From: Gnetum montanum
Lineage: Eukaryota; Streptophyta; Gnetopsida; Gnetales; Gnetaceae
Assembly: GCA_015680685.1 (NCBI GenBank)
Contig: MNCI01004374.1
Location: forward strand, 124,697-188,696
Direction: 5' to 3'
Length of the DNA stretch: 64,000 bases
Shown in pieces: positions 24,831 to 36,927 of the stretch. The notes under the pieces were generated by a model. It searched no databases. It saw nothing but the letters and a program-made list of their open reading frames with translations, and was not told where the DNA came from. The position numbers and the translations under genes are program-made. The first letter of the stretch is position 1. Every line of letters begins with the position of its first letter.

Positions 24831-25079
24831 ATCAAGGAAGACAAGAACTACATATGATTTCATCATCCAATACTGATCAATGTCTTGCAGTGACTCAAAG
24901 TGGTAGAGTGGTAGATCTTGAAACTCCTTATCATAGGATTGTTGAGAATACGGAATTACAAGAGAAATCTAAAATAATTTTTCCAAAGGAACTTTATATG
25001 AAGGAAGCACTTGATCCAAAGATTACTTTAGAGGAATCCATTAATTCCTCTTCTCCATAGGTATGTTTTGCTCATAGAT

Positions 25080-28000
25080 TGGAATCAAATGAGGTTGATG
25101 ACAAGCAACTTGAAAACCTTTTTAAAGATGTCACTTTACATGTTCCATTATTAAGAGCTATTGAAGATATCTCCCAATATGCTAAATATCTTATAGATTT
25201 CTATTCTATGATAAAGAAATTAAAATACCTAAGCATGTTAGCCTTGCTAAAAATATTACAGATATTTTGAAGGCTAGGATGCCTCTAGTAGTTCTACAAT
25301 TGCTTGTATGATTCGTAATAGAAAATTTCATCATGCATTGGTGGATCTTGGACTAGTATAAATATTATGCCATTTTAGATTTATTAATCATTGGGTTATG
25401 ATCATATTAGACCTACTAATATTATTATTTCTTTAGTTGATGGATCTACTATTTATCCAAAAGGTATTTTTAAGGATATATTGGTTTAGGTAGACAAAGC
25501 TTTATACCCTACTAATTTCATTGTGTTAGATTATTATATATCTTCATAGAATAATGTTTATGCTTTAATTTTAGGTAGTCCTATGTTGGTAACTATGGAT
25601 GTGGTTATTTATATAAAAACTAGAATGATTACTTTAACATTTGCAAATATGAATATTTCACTCAATCTATATAACCTAGATAACCAATTTAAATTTGGTG
25701 AGCTTGATATGGTCAATGCTATAGTAGCAAACATGATTATTTAGAATTATGTGACTGGGACAAGGCTTATCAAGTTCTACCATTGGAAGACTACAAAGAG
25801 ATAACTAGGAATGATCAAAGATACATTTTATGTACCCAAGTGGAAGATGCTTTGGATGGTGAGGAGTCGTTTAAATTAGAGAATTGTTCTTCTATTGCAA
25901 GTGGTGAGGAAGCAGCTTTATTTAAAGGAACTTCCTTCTCACTTGAAATATATTTATGTTAGAAATAATAAATCCTTGATTATTACTTCAACATTAACTA
26001 TTAATCAAGAAAAAATATTGCTACATTTTCTAACAAATTCTCTTAAAACTTTTGATTGATCACCTTTGGATCTTAAGTAGAGAATTTCTCCATTCATCAT
26101 TTAGCATCATATCCATTTGGAGGCTGAGGCTAGACCATAATAAAAACCATATAGGAGGCTAAAGCTATCTTTGAAACAAGTGGTAAAAGATGAACTTTTG
26201 AAATTGTGTAAGGCAAGTATTATTTATTTGATTTTTGATTCTAAGTGGGTTAGTCTTATTACGATTGTGCCTAAAAAGCCTAGTAAGTGGTGTGTTTGCA
26301 TTAATTTTAACAATTGAATAAATGAACAAGGATCAATTTTCACTTCCATATTTATATCAACTTTTAGAAAAACTTCAAGGTGATGAATTTTATGCTTTTC
26401 TTAATGATTTTAGCAAGTATAATAAGATCTCAATTGTCCAAAAAGCTCAACATAAGACAACCTTTACCACACCATGTGAAACTTTTACATTTAAGTGTAT
26501 GCCCTTTTGGTTGTGTAATGATCCTACTAAATTTCAAAGGGCTATGACATCTATTTTACTAATATGATTGATTCTTTTCTTGAGGTTTTCATGGAATGAA
26601 TTAGTCAAATATGATGTCTTATGTAGGTGTATTGATAAGGGTTTGAGGTTATCTTGGGAAAAGTATCATTTCGTGGTCTTTTCTAGTGTTGTGTAAAGTC
26701 AAATTGTGAGTAAAAATGGAATTTTTGTAAATCCTTAAAAAAATAAAATTTATTTTTAATCTTACTCCTACTATTAATGTGAAAGGTTTATGTACATTTC
26801 TAGGACATGCTAGTTTTTATAGACAGTTCATCAAAGATTTTTCATTGACTACTTAACCATTGATAAAATTGTTACAAAAAGATTTTATTTTTAAATGGAT
26901 TGAACATTTCCAAAATGCATTTGAAACTTTAAAATTAAAGATTTCTTCAGCACCAATATTACAGGGACTAGATTGGAGCATAGATTTTGAGCTTATGGAA
27001 GATGCCTCAAATTTTGTGATTGGAACCATATTGGATCACCATAAAGATACTATTCCATATGTTATTTATTATATTTCTAAGACATTGACCCCCACTCAAA
27101 TTAATTGTGCTACTACTTAAAAAAAGATGTTAGTAGTTGTTTATAGTTTAGATAAATTTCATCATTATTTAATTAGTTTTCATACAATAGTATTTACTAA
27201 TCATGCTACTATTAAATATTTGCATAATAAACAAATTGAAAGTCCAAGACTAATTCATTGGTGTATTTTATTGTAAGAGTTTGATTTGGTGATTCATGAT
27301 AAGAAGGGATCTAAAAATTTAGTGGTAGATCATTTATCCAGATTGGTGCATAATGTAGATTTGGAGACATCTCATACATTTAATGATTCATTTCCAAATG
27401 AGAAATTATTTGCTTGTTGGGCTAAGGTTGTTATTCCTAAGGTTCCAAATCCTTGGTATGCGAATATTGCTAATTATTTAGTTGTATGCAAAATACCAAA
27501 GCCTTGGACTAAAGGACAAAAATAAGCATTCATCATTAAGGAAAAATGGTTCATTTGGGAGGATCCATTCATGTATAATATTTGCAAAGATATTATCATC
27601 CAACAATGTCTACTAAAATAAGAATAATAAGAGGCAATTATTTTCAACCATGATGGAGTGTGTGAAGGTCACTTTGTAGGTAAGAAGACATCATACAAAA
27701 TTCTTCATACTAGATTTTGCTGGCCTACTTTGTTTAAAGATACTCATGAATATTTTAAGAGATCTAATCAATGTCAATGAATGAAAGGACTCACAATATG
27801 ACAAGACATGTCACTGTAGTCTATCTCAGTGAAGTGTGAGCCCTTTGATTGTTGGGGAATTGATTTAATGGGCCCTTTTCCTTCAAGCAACTCTTGAAAG
27901 TATATTTTAGTTTCAATTGATTATGTTAGCAAATGGATCTTAGCAAAAGAAACTAGGCATGATGATGCTAAAAATAGTAGCTAGGTTTTTATACAAAGAC

Positions 28001-28440
28001 TTAAGTCCATGCTTAGGCACCCACAACTCCTAATTCGTGAGTAGGGCACACATTTTATTACTAATATCATTGAGAAATTATTACACAAAATGGGAATTAC
28101 ACAATGTATTACTACTCCCTATCATCCTCAATCAAACGATTTAGTTGAAAGTATGAATAAGAAAATCAAAAATATTTTTTTTGGAAAGTTGTAAGGAAGA
28201 ATAGAAAAAATTGGTCTTATCGATTGTTGAATGCATTATGGGCTATTCATACATCATATAAGTCATTTCTTGGCTTTACTCTATATGAACTAGTGTTCAG
28301 TAACCAATGCATTCTTTCTTCTTCAATACAAAATAAGTCCTTTCAAATGCAACATCAATTGGCAATGAACATGAACTCATGTCTCTCTACCCAATTGTTA
28401 GCTTTGAACCATTTAGATGAAGATTAAATGCACGCTTTAG
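25080..28440 (+). pseudogene. Polyprotein of element A: protease, RT, RNase H, integrase
   Basis: Domains are in gypsy order. The protease has FHHALVDLG at about 25.33-25.36 kb, followed by a hydrophobic landmark YALILGSPML near 25.56 kb. RT covers 26.1-26.7 kb (SKWVSLITIVPKKP, LQGDEFYAFLNDFSKYN, HKTTFTTPCETF, MPFWLCNDPTKFQRA); the FMDD box is destroyed by a deletion just after FLEVFME. RNase H spans 26.86-27.36 kb (DASNFVIGTIL, YISKTL, VDHLSRL at its end). Integrase runs 27.63-28.44 kb, with an HHCC finger (H…GHF…CQ), GIDLMGPFPSS, GTHFITNI and TPYHPQSNDLVE. These landmarks are typical of Athila/Tat. Frames shift repeatedly and stops are common. Confidence 0.85.
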
Positions 28441-29128
28441 ATAGGTAATGTTTATATAAAAAATAGATGAAAATGTGACATGATAAGGATATCATGAGGA
28501 AGCTATTATTAGAAGATGATTTAGTGTTATTATTTAACATTATCCTTAAAGATTTTTCTAGGAAATTAGTATCGAAATGAGAGGTACCTTTTAGGGCTAT
28601 TAAGATCTTAGGTAATGGAACTATTGATATTTCGAGGCTAGGTAGTTAGTAATCATGACCTAAATTGATCTTGTTTTGATGTAATAAGCTAATTGGACCT
28701 TTCAAAATCTTGAAAATTTAAATTTATTTCTGAATCCTAAGACCATTTCAAATGCATAGTGCTTGTTGAGACAATTCCAATAGTACAAATTTTGTTTTGA
28801 TCAGACTTACAATTTAAGAAGTATCATTGTTTAAAGTTTCTCATTATGTGTGCATTAAAATAATATTAAATTGTTAAATAATTTTTTTAAAAAAATGTCA
28901 AAATTTTAGGGTTAGGAATCAACCTAGAATTACTGTTTACCCATACCAAATCCCCACCCTATCATTGGTTAATCTAACATGTCAATTGCTAAGGCAAGGG
29001 AATAAAATAATAATAAAAAATAAAAAAAATTAAGTGGAAGGTTGTGGGATCAAATCCCAACGTCCCAAATTTTTTTAAATATATATATATATTTGTATTT
29101 AAAAATAATATAAAAAAAATTTTACAGG
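28441..29128 (+). other. Post-integrase spacer of element A
   Basis: I see no coding similarity. The last 150 bases are A/T runs with an (AT)n microsatellite near 29080. A short hairpin GTGGGATCAAATCCCAA near 29047 resembles a tRNA T-arm but lacks a tRNA around it. B inserted at 29129-29133 (CTGCA). Confidence 0.5.
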
Positions 29129-29149
29129 CTGCATGATGAGACGCGATTC

Positions 29150-29242
29150 GCATAGGTTGTGATATCGCGTCCGCCGCGATATCACATCTTTCCTACGATA
29201 TCGCGTACGCGATATCACAGTCCGCCGCCATATCTATAAATA
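29150..29242 (+). promoter_or_regulatory. LTR promoter of element B: GATATCGCG dyads and TATA box
   Basis: Three dyads lie in 70 bases: GTGATATCGCG, CGCGATATCAC and the perfect 20-base palindrome GATATCGCGTACGCGATATC at 29197-29216. Eighteen bases after it is TATAAATA (29235-29242). The spacing and the consensus TATA suggest a core promoter with an adjacent protein-binding array; transcription would start about 30 bases later. Confidence 0.75.
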
Positions 29243-29567
29243 AGATGCGGATCTCCCTTGTTTGGGGATACCAATTTTAGAGTAGCAAAGCTCTGGCAGT
29301 TTGATCCCTCTAGAGTTAGATTTTTTCCGGTGTCTGCCCGTAGTGTGGTGAATGTAATTGTACAGTGTCTTTATTCGAGTGTGCCGTACTTGGACATGCA
29401 CATGACTGGAAATAAAGATCGAGATTACTTAATCATTGCAGCATTCACTTTTTTATTTATTTAATTTTTTATTTATTTAATGTTATTTACTTTTTTCTCT
29501 CTCTCACCCTTAAACTCATAGAACACGGAACGAGTACGACTTGATTACAAGCATTTAAGTGTGACTA

Positions 29568-29692
29568 CTTGGTAGCCCAGTGGCATATCTAAGATCTACG
29601 CTTGGTAACCCAGTGGCATATTTGGGATCTGTGCTTGGTAATCTGAGTGGCATACCTAGGATCTACACTTGGTAGTCCCAGTGGTAGTCATG
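29568..29692 (+). repeat. 33-bp tandem repeat, 3.7 copies, in B's LTR
   Basis: Copies of CTTGGTAACCCAGTGGCATA plus 13 bases start at 29568, 29601, 29634 and 29668; the last is partial. It lies downstream of the TATA box, so it would be transcribed as part of the R/U5 leader. Copies differ at several positions. Confidence 0.9.
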
Positions 29693-30023
29693 CATGAGGT
29701 CCAAGATGTGTACGGTTGATCAAGGAATTGATTGCTCATTGCACTTAGGCTAGATTGGATTTTCTTACTCTTTTCCTCCTAGCTTAGCTTAGTTAAATAT
29801 TATTTTCCACTGCCTTCAGGAGTAGCATAGATTATGAACACATCATACACCTCATCTAGACTAAACCATACGTGACAAATATACAATACTAGTCCAGGTG
29901 GGAAGACAACGAATTGCGACCTAAGGATAATTGTCTACTAGTTTGTCCGCAGAGTTTGACCGGATCGTGTGTGTGACGCTCGTTTTGTATGGTTGAGTGT
30001 AGGGCTACCTCGCCACTCATCAT

Positions 30024-30041
30024 TGGCATCGTTGCTGAGGA
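30024..30041 (+). other. Primer-binding site of element B (tRNA-Asp-like)
   Basis: TGGCATCGTTGCTGAGGA starts one base after the LTR. It matches the Athila/Tat tRNA-Asp site with four transitions. Confidence 0.8.
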
Positions 30042-30153
30042 TGGTGCTAGTTATCTAGATTAGTTATATCATACAAGGTCACTGTAAAGGACTTCACGAT
30101 ATATATCTTAAAAAGAAGTAATTATAAAAAGTCACATAAATTCACACACAACA

Positions 30154-32133
30154 ATGCCTCTCCTACAAGATGATAATAAAGCGAAACTTAGTGAGGAAGT
30201 TCATTGGAGGACCAATGAGCTATATGATGATGAAGATTGGAGTATACAACCTGAAGTGGGAGTTTCCTATAAGAATGAACAAAAACAACATCATCACAAC
30301 ACACGAAGACATAACTTACCCAATGACGATAAACCCCCACTGGCCACTACAAGCTTAACGCAAATACAAGAGGCTGTTCGAATCTCACGTAGGCATCGTA
30401 AAGAGAGCCTTCTACCCAGGCTCGATTTAAATAACTTTCCCAAATTTTCAGGAGGCTATGACTTAGATCCGCATCAACATTTACTAGCCTTCTACGATGC
30501 CTGCACATGGAATAACATTGATAACAGTTGGCAAAAACTTAAGCTCTTTCCTATGACACTCGTTGACCAAGCTAAAGTATGGTATAGATTGTTAAAACCA
30601 AATTCAATACGACGCTGGTCAACAATGGTAGAGGTCTTTAACGAAAAATATCAAACCTACACAAGAGTATCAGGCTTGAGGAAACACATCCAAGAGTGGA
30701 AACAAGCAAAACATGAACCCTTGGACATGGCCTTAGAAAGATATTATGCACCGTTAAACAACTGTCCAGGCCATGGGTTTTCCAAGGAAAGGCTAATGTA
30801 TCATATTATTGATGGGCTACATAATGAAACAAGAGAGACCTTAGGAACGTATGCCCAAGGTCAACTATACAACCTATGAACCCATCAAATCCAAGAGCTT
30901 ATTAAGCGGGTAGCAAAAGAAGAAGGAGAATTAGCTAGATGGGAGAGTGCTGAAAAACATCAACGAGACCCAATTATTAACTCAACAAAGGTCCATGATC
31001 ATAAAAAGGAGAAATCAACAAATCTCAAGGTGGAAACATCATCTTTGCCAATACAACAATCATTAGAAGAAGCTGAGGCAAAGATTAATAAGATGTTGGA
31101 ATGGATGAATCAAAAGTGTGGAGAATATATCAACATCATTGGAGATAGATTTTTGACAACCCAAGAAGTAGGACAAAACAATAGACAATCGGAAAGAAAT
31201 AATGAAGGAAATAAGTGCTCAACTACCAATCATACATATGAATGCAACATATGCCTGTACGATCACCCCAAGGGCCAATGCTCAATATTGTTACATCTAC
31301 ATGAGCATTGGGGAAACACGTTACATCCAAAGTTCGTACAGAGATACTGTGTTCGATCATAGTGGCAACAATCCTAGTCGTGGGGGAATCTACCCTGAGA
31401 CTGGAGGCATCCTTCATACCATCCGAATCTAAATGCTTATCATGTTCAACACCCTATTTCTTCAACTGGGCCAACATACTCTATCTCACCACAATACCAT
31501 TCTCCACAATACAATCAGTCCATACCTCCAACACAACCACCACCTTGCACACCTTACATTCCTCTTAACTTTCAACATTCTTATCCTTTCCCTCCTTCCA
31601 CAATGCCACCAACTATTCCTAAGGTGTTTGTGCCACAACAACAACCCACGAACAACACTTGTGCTACTACTATCAATAGTAGTGAGAAACCTCAGCAACA
31701 TCAAAAGCATGCTTTCTTTAAACATGGTCGTAGGAAGGAACAACACAATTCAGAGGCCACTTCACCTTCCAACTCAGCACAAGTCGAACAATGTGGTGCA
31801 CCCTTACCTTTGAACCCAACGCCTCATGTAACTTCATCAGGGCCACCAACTAACACTCCAACAACAATACGACCCAATGAACACAACCATGGGAGGCATC
31901 AGCCCAATCCTTCCATACCATCTAATGGTCCTAAATATTATAGTGGGTCAACTCATTATCTGGGAACTACATCGTATGAATTGCCCCACTATGCTTATTA
32001 TGAAGTGTGTGAAATCCAAGGGGATAAGTATGGACCAATTTCAATATTTCCAACATGCAAGGATCCTTATTTCCCATTTATTAATCCTTTCCATATTCAA
32101 CTGTTTAGTTATGGGGGTCCCCCATTTCAATAG
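30154..32133 (+). pseudogene. Gag of element B, one frame with four nonsense changes
   Basis: The ATG at 30154 opens MPLLQDDNKAKLSEEVHW. The same frame continues to 32133 (660 codons) with only four stops: 30877, 31360, and two more before 31430. Each is explained by C-to-T at a Gln or Arg codon, and there is no frameshift. A Retrotrans_gag core lies at residues 85-240 (FPKFSGGYDL, AKVWYRLLKP, W…VFNEKYQTY). A zinc knuckle of CX2CX3HX4C form (CNICLYDHPKGQC) lies at about residues 366-378. The remainder is Pro/Gln/Tyr/Asn-rich. Gag would build the particle for B's RNA, with enzymes supplied by an autonomous relative. It is remarkably intact compared with gag of A. Confidence 0.85.
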
Positions 32134-33530
32134 CAAGTAGGATTAATAAATATTTTTCATTTTCTTTAATTTTACAAATTTTTGTTTTCCAATTTTTCAT
32201 TTTTCAACTTTTTGTTTTATCTTTTTATCTTTTTGTGTGTTTGTGTGTTTGTCTTTTTCCATTTTTGTAAGTAATCTCATCTATGAATAAAACACTCATG
32301 TGGATCATTGGTTGAGGTGTGTTCTATGTTATTAAGTCATGAGTGGTCAATTATTTGGAACACTAAGCCCATTACACCCACTCATCCACTCTATAAATAA
32401 AGAGGTTCTGTTCAAGGGTACAATGATATTCTTGAAATTTCTAAAAACTTAAAATTAATTTTGTGTTCATTGTACCTAGAATGAAGAAGGATGGACCAAG
32501 AGGGAATGATTAGGGTGTGACATCAAGGGGACTTATGGATTCTCTTTGGTGACATCCGTGGGAGTTATCATGCAATATGGTTGTACTAAGATCCTTGTAG
32601 ATCTAATGAAAAATGGGAGTAGAGTAATCAAAAGGGCACTCAAAAATCAAAAGCTATTCTAGGGAGTTCCACTGGAAATACATGCACCCATGCCTAAAGG
32701 TTGGTGGCTTCTCTGGATTCAGTAAAGTGAAAAAAGGAAAATAAGAAGAAAAGAAAAAGAAGTTCCATAAAACAAAAATCACTCCTCCCTTGTACTAAAT
32801 GCCAAGTGATCGTATGCCTTGTTGTTATGGTACTCTCATAGTTGTTCACCATGGGATGACACAATGCGATGTCACTGATTAGAAGGATGGACTTGGTCCT
32901 GATCTTGGAACGATGGGTTAATGACACCTTAATCATGCTTTTCACACAGGATTCATTGTATCCTGGGTCAGTTACCTCATGTCCCAATCTTTACGATCCT
33001 TTTCTATACTTCGCCTCATCTCACTGTTCGTGTAATTGTAGCTCGTGTCCCGTGTAGCATAGAATTTTCATCTCATTTCGATGATATTTACACGTGTGTG
33101 TTTTGTGGAGTTAGTGTAGATTACATTTAACCCTTCTAGTGCCCACAGACACTTTAAGTGTGGTTACGCAAGGGCATAATAGGTTGAAACATGCTTTAGG
33201 GAGGATCCACTTATGTAATTTTTTGTAATCTTCCCTAATTCTCTAGCTCACCACACAATTTCTTACCCTCACCTTAATTTTTCATTATTTTCTTTCCCTT
33301 TTATTATCCCTCAAAATTTTAACGTTCCAATGTACCATTACATTCCCTTTTCTTCATAACCGCCAAATTTTTAATTGCTAAATTCACATCATTATCATTA
33401 CGGGTGCCTCTCGAATTAATAAAATTACCCTAGGATATCCTCATGCTTGCCCATGTTCTCATTTTACACCATTAATTTCAAGAAAATAATTAAAAATTCA
33501 GTATTTTTCATGTGTCCCACATCACTGGGG
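32134..33530 (+). other. Spacer of element B between gag and the internal promoter
   Basis: There is no coding resemblance. It starts with a T-rich stretch. A second TATA-like string CTATAAATAAAG occurs near 32391. In an autonomous relative pol would lie in this position, so a deletion here probably created the pol-less form. Confidence 0.6.
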
Positions 33531-33532
33531 AC

Positions 33533-33621
33533 GAGATATCGCGTACGCGATATCGCATCCCATGTGATATCGCATACACGATGTACCTCACGCGATATCG
33601 CGTCCTATTTATCTATAAATA
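33533..33621 (+). promoter_or_regulatory. Internal promoter-like block of element B
   Basis: It repeats the design of the LTR promoter: the same perfect 20-base palindrome GATATCGCGTACGCGATATC (33535-33554), then GTGATATCGCA, then the 12-base palindrome CGCGATATCGCG (33591-33602), then TATAAATA (33614-33621) 12 bases later. Sequence outside these words does not match the LTR, so this is not simply an inserted LTR. It lies 470 bases upstream of the accessory ORF's start codon. Confidence 0.7.
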
Positions 33622-34090
33622 GGAATCCCCACCACAACACTTAGCATCATTTTGCCATTTACGCGGGGGGAATTTTTGAAATTTTTCTCTACGACTTGCG
33701 ATTGCGTGACCCTCGCTTTTCCACTCATATCTCATGCACTGGTGCTCTGATTTTAATTTCGTTTGAACCTGCTTGAACCCGGAGTGTTCAATTTAGTCGT
33801 GGGGGAGAGACACTTGCCGAAAAGTGCCTAACTTTTTTTGACATTTGTCATTGCCCAAAGGACATCAATTAGGGTAATTAATACTAAAACATAGAAGAAT
33901 GGTGCCAAAAATCATATGACCTTAGGTACACTGGGAGATTAAAATGAAATCCACCTAAGTCATAGGACCCATTATTATAATTTTCGAGCACAATCACACA
34001 ATAACATAAGATCTTTAATTAAAGGCATGTAGTAAGGTATAACTTGACTTTGAAAACAACCTTACTAACTTTTGGCTCATGTGATTGCAG

Positions 34091-36838
34091 ATGGCCTTGA
34101 AACGTGCACAGAAAGGGGGTCCTGTTCAAGGTGGAGTAAGACAACCTCGGAAGAGGTGCAATCATTCAGCATCCATCAAGAAGAACCTCCTACAAGACGG
34201 TTCAGGTAGGAAGAAATAGGAGCTACTGCTACGCCTGAACTGGGACAACAACTCACGTTGCCCCCAGAATGTGTTCAGGCTATCCATACGAAGTCCACAG
34301 TTGCTGCGGTGATCGTGGAGCTTAACATCGAACCTTTTGTAGAGTTTGCTCTTGAGGCTGTTAGGGATCACCTTAAAGGATCTCCCTTATGGCCTATCCT
34401 CTCTGAGTGCGGTGCCTAGTACTTGGGTGAAACATACCTGTTATGGCACAATAAGGAGCAAGGAACCATGGTTAACATTTGTGGTGTGACAGTAGACTTT
34501 TTTGCGCAGGAAATTTTGGAAGTGTTAAACCTTCTAAATTCAGGCCCCCATGTTGCTTGATTATCTACCCAATCAGACCCTGATGTGTGAAAGGATTAGT
34601 TAGAGAAGGCTTATGGAAGAGATAAAAGTTTTGGAGAATTGACGACAGAAGAGCAGGTTTATTTCAAAATTGGAACCTATCACCTCTTCCCCACAAAAGG
34701 TTTGAAAAGAATATCTACGTATGTGGCAAGAGGATGTGCAGTGTTGATGGGAAAGGTTAACGCTAACCTTCCCCATCTATATTTGACAGAGATCCTAAGG
34801 CGATTTGAAGAACGGAAGTCAAGGAAGATGGCACTGCCTTTTCCCTGCCTTATCAGAAAACTATGCTGACGGGCTGGTATTCGGGGATACACAAATGATG
34901 TTCTCCGAAAGGCCCAGAATGCTTCTTATGTTGAGTTATTAAAGGCACTAGCTCCAAGAAAGAGCACTGGCGAAGAGCTGGGACCAGATAAAGTAGAAGA
35001 ACAGATGACTGGATCACCTGCAACTCAACTTGCAGGACCCAGTCAACCTCCAGCCATAGGTCCCAGCCAACAACAAGAAGCAGGACCCAACATAGGCCAA
35101 GATCAGCTGCCACAGCCACAAGACTACAGACCGTCGATGAGCCATTTTAGGGCCATCGTCGAGATGGTTAGTTGGGGAAGTCATGATGATGCAAACCTCT
35201 TCGACGTCATCGATGATGCCGACTAGCCTACTATTTCATTAGATCATACAAGGGGTGAATTATCAATTCAAATAGGAGGAGGGGAAAGCAGATGGTCACA
35301 ACAGATCTCTGGAAACGTGGCATCTTTTCAAGTGCAGTTAGAGACTGGTGAAGGGGCCACTATGGTGGTCATGAAACACCAGGATGCCATGGAAGCTGTT
35401 GAAGTGGTCGCTGACCATATCAAAGAATCTTTCAATGTACCTGTTGTGCCACCGGTAGATCTTTCAGGAGCACGGGATGCTCAAACTCTTGCCAGAATCT
35501 CAATGACTCCTGTGGAACATGAGGATGCACTGGACAGATTGCTTCAAACAAGACAAGTTTTAACGTCTTTGTTTGACATCTCCCAAGATGTAATAGCAAT
35601 TCAATCAGACCTCATTTCCACAAAGGAAAATTTGGTCATATTTGAAGTAAGGGCAGAGCATGCTGAAGCTAAAGTGCAGAAACTACAAGAGTAGCTCATA
35701 GCCTTACAAGCAGCACAACAGGATCCTTTGCAATTTGTTCCCACAAACCAGTTGGAAAATTTTAGGACTGAGCAATTAACAAAGCTAATTGCAGAAAATA
35801 AGAAGGTGGTAGAAGAAAATGAGAAGGCCACTTGGGATGCCTCAGCCGTACAAGCGCAAATCCATGCGCATCTTAAGGCACTCAAGGCCTTAAAAGAAGA
35901 GAATAAGCAGTTGGTTGCAGATAACCTTTAGTTGACTTCTATGGAGAAAAAAAAGAATGTTCTTGATGAACACTTTCATAAATTACAAGAACAGTTCATT
36001 CGGGTCAACTAAGATGTAAGCTGTTTAGCTAGAGAAAATCGAACCCTCTCAATGGAGGAGGTATGCGCTATTCATTAAAAATCAGCCATCAAGATAAGCA
36101 CATGGCAGAATGAGGCTAAACGACATGAGAAGCTGAAGGAGCATTTCCATGATCAAGTGGGGATGTACAAAAAAATCCTAGAGAAGGAGATCCATATGGC
36201 CAAGGCTCAAATCAACAACATCAGTGCTCAGCACACTAATTGGAGGGCCATATTGGATACTTACGCCTTCGCCCATCAAGCGGAAATTAAGAACTGGGAC
36301 CTACAGATCCAAGACTTGACCGAATACATGGAGTTGACAAACCTTAGATATGCCAACCTGGCCATGTTAACAGTAGGATGCTCAAGGTCAGAGCTTAAGC
36401 AGTAGGTAGCTTCCACCCATATCAAATATGAAGTAGAATTTGTAGAGCGCAAGAAGTTGGCTGAGAAACTAGATGTCACAAATTCTGAACTTGCGGTGGT
36501 AAAAGAAAGCTACCAGGGACAGAAAGATGTTGCAATCAACTTGGCTCGACGAGTAACAGAGCTTTATGAATATAAAGACAAATCTAGAGCCTATGAAGAG
36601 GAACGTTGGTTGTTTGTGGCATGGTACGTAAAAGCTAATCAAATGTTCCCGCAACTGCCCTATCCGTGGGAGGTGCCGACTCCGTCAAACATTGGAACAT
36701 TAGCATGGATGGCACAGGATCCTTGGACCAAAGAGGAGAAGCTCCAAGCCATTCTTTAGCATCGTCAACCTTCAAAGCTTCAAGCACATGATAATGGAAA
36801 AGCACCCATGGAGGAGCCACTGCCACCAGGAACTACAT
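34091..36838 (+). pseudogene. Accessory ORF of element B (globular plus long coiled coil)
   Basis: The ATG at 34091 opens a Lys/Arg-rich 43-residue piece (MALKRAQKGG…) and stops at 34218. A CAG just before the ATG resembles a 3' splice site. From 34219 a single frame runs to the TGA at 36836-36838, about 870 codons with about a dozen stops and no frameshift; most stops are TAG or TAA where Gln is natural. Codons 1-220 form a mixed globular part (FGELTTEEQVYF, RISTYVARGC), followed by a Pro/Gln linker near 35.0 kb. The rest is largely Glu/Lys/Gln/Ala/Leu, a strong coiled-coil pattern. I do not recognise the family firmly; it may match the plant-transposon-protein domain found in 3' ORFs of such elements. 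No membrane segment is seen, so an env-like role is unlikely. Confidence 0.6.
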
Positions 36839-36927
36839 GAGTTTCATTTTTTGTAGTGTAGTATTTTTTCTGTGTTGTGTCTCCCCACACTATGGCATTA
36901 GTCCATTTCCTTTTCCAGTTAATAATC

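Larger units (their letters stand above)
29134..30022 (+). repeat. 5' LTR of element B
   Basis: It starts TGATGAGACGCG and ends CGCCACTCATCA, with perfect 7-base terminal inverted repeats. Its last 150 bases align with 37678-37836 at about 85-88 percent. It contains the GATATCGCG dyad cluster, a TATA box and a 33-base tandem repeat, described separately. Confidence 0.9.

Noticed and set aside
29047-29065. Hairpin GTGGGATCAAATCCCAA resembling a tRNA T-arm or SINE B box
   Set aside because: No A box, acceptor stem or anticodon arm could be found nearby, and the region is low-complexity.
34091-36838. Env-like protein for the accessory ORF of B
   Set aside because: No signal peptide or transmembrane segments are visible; the composition is that of a soluble coiled coil.
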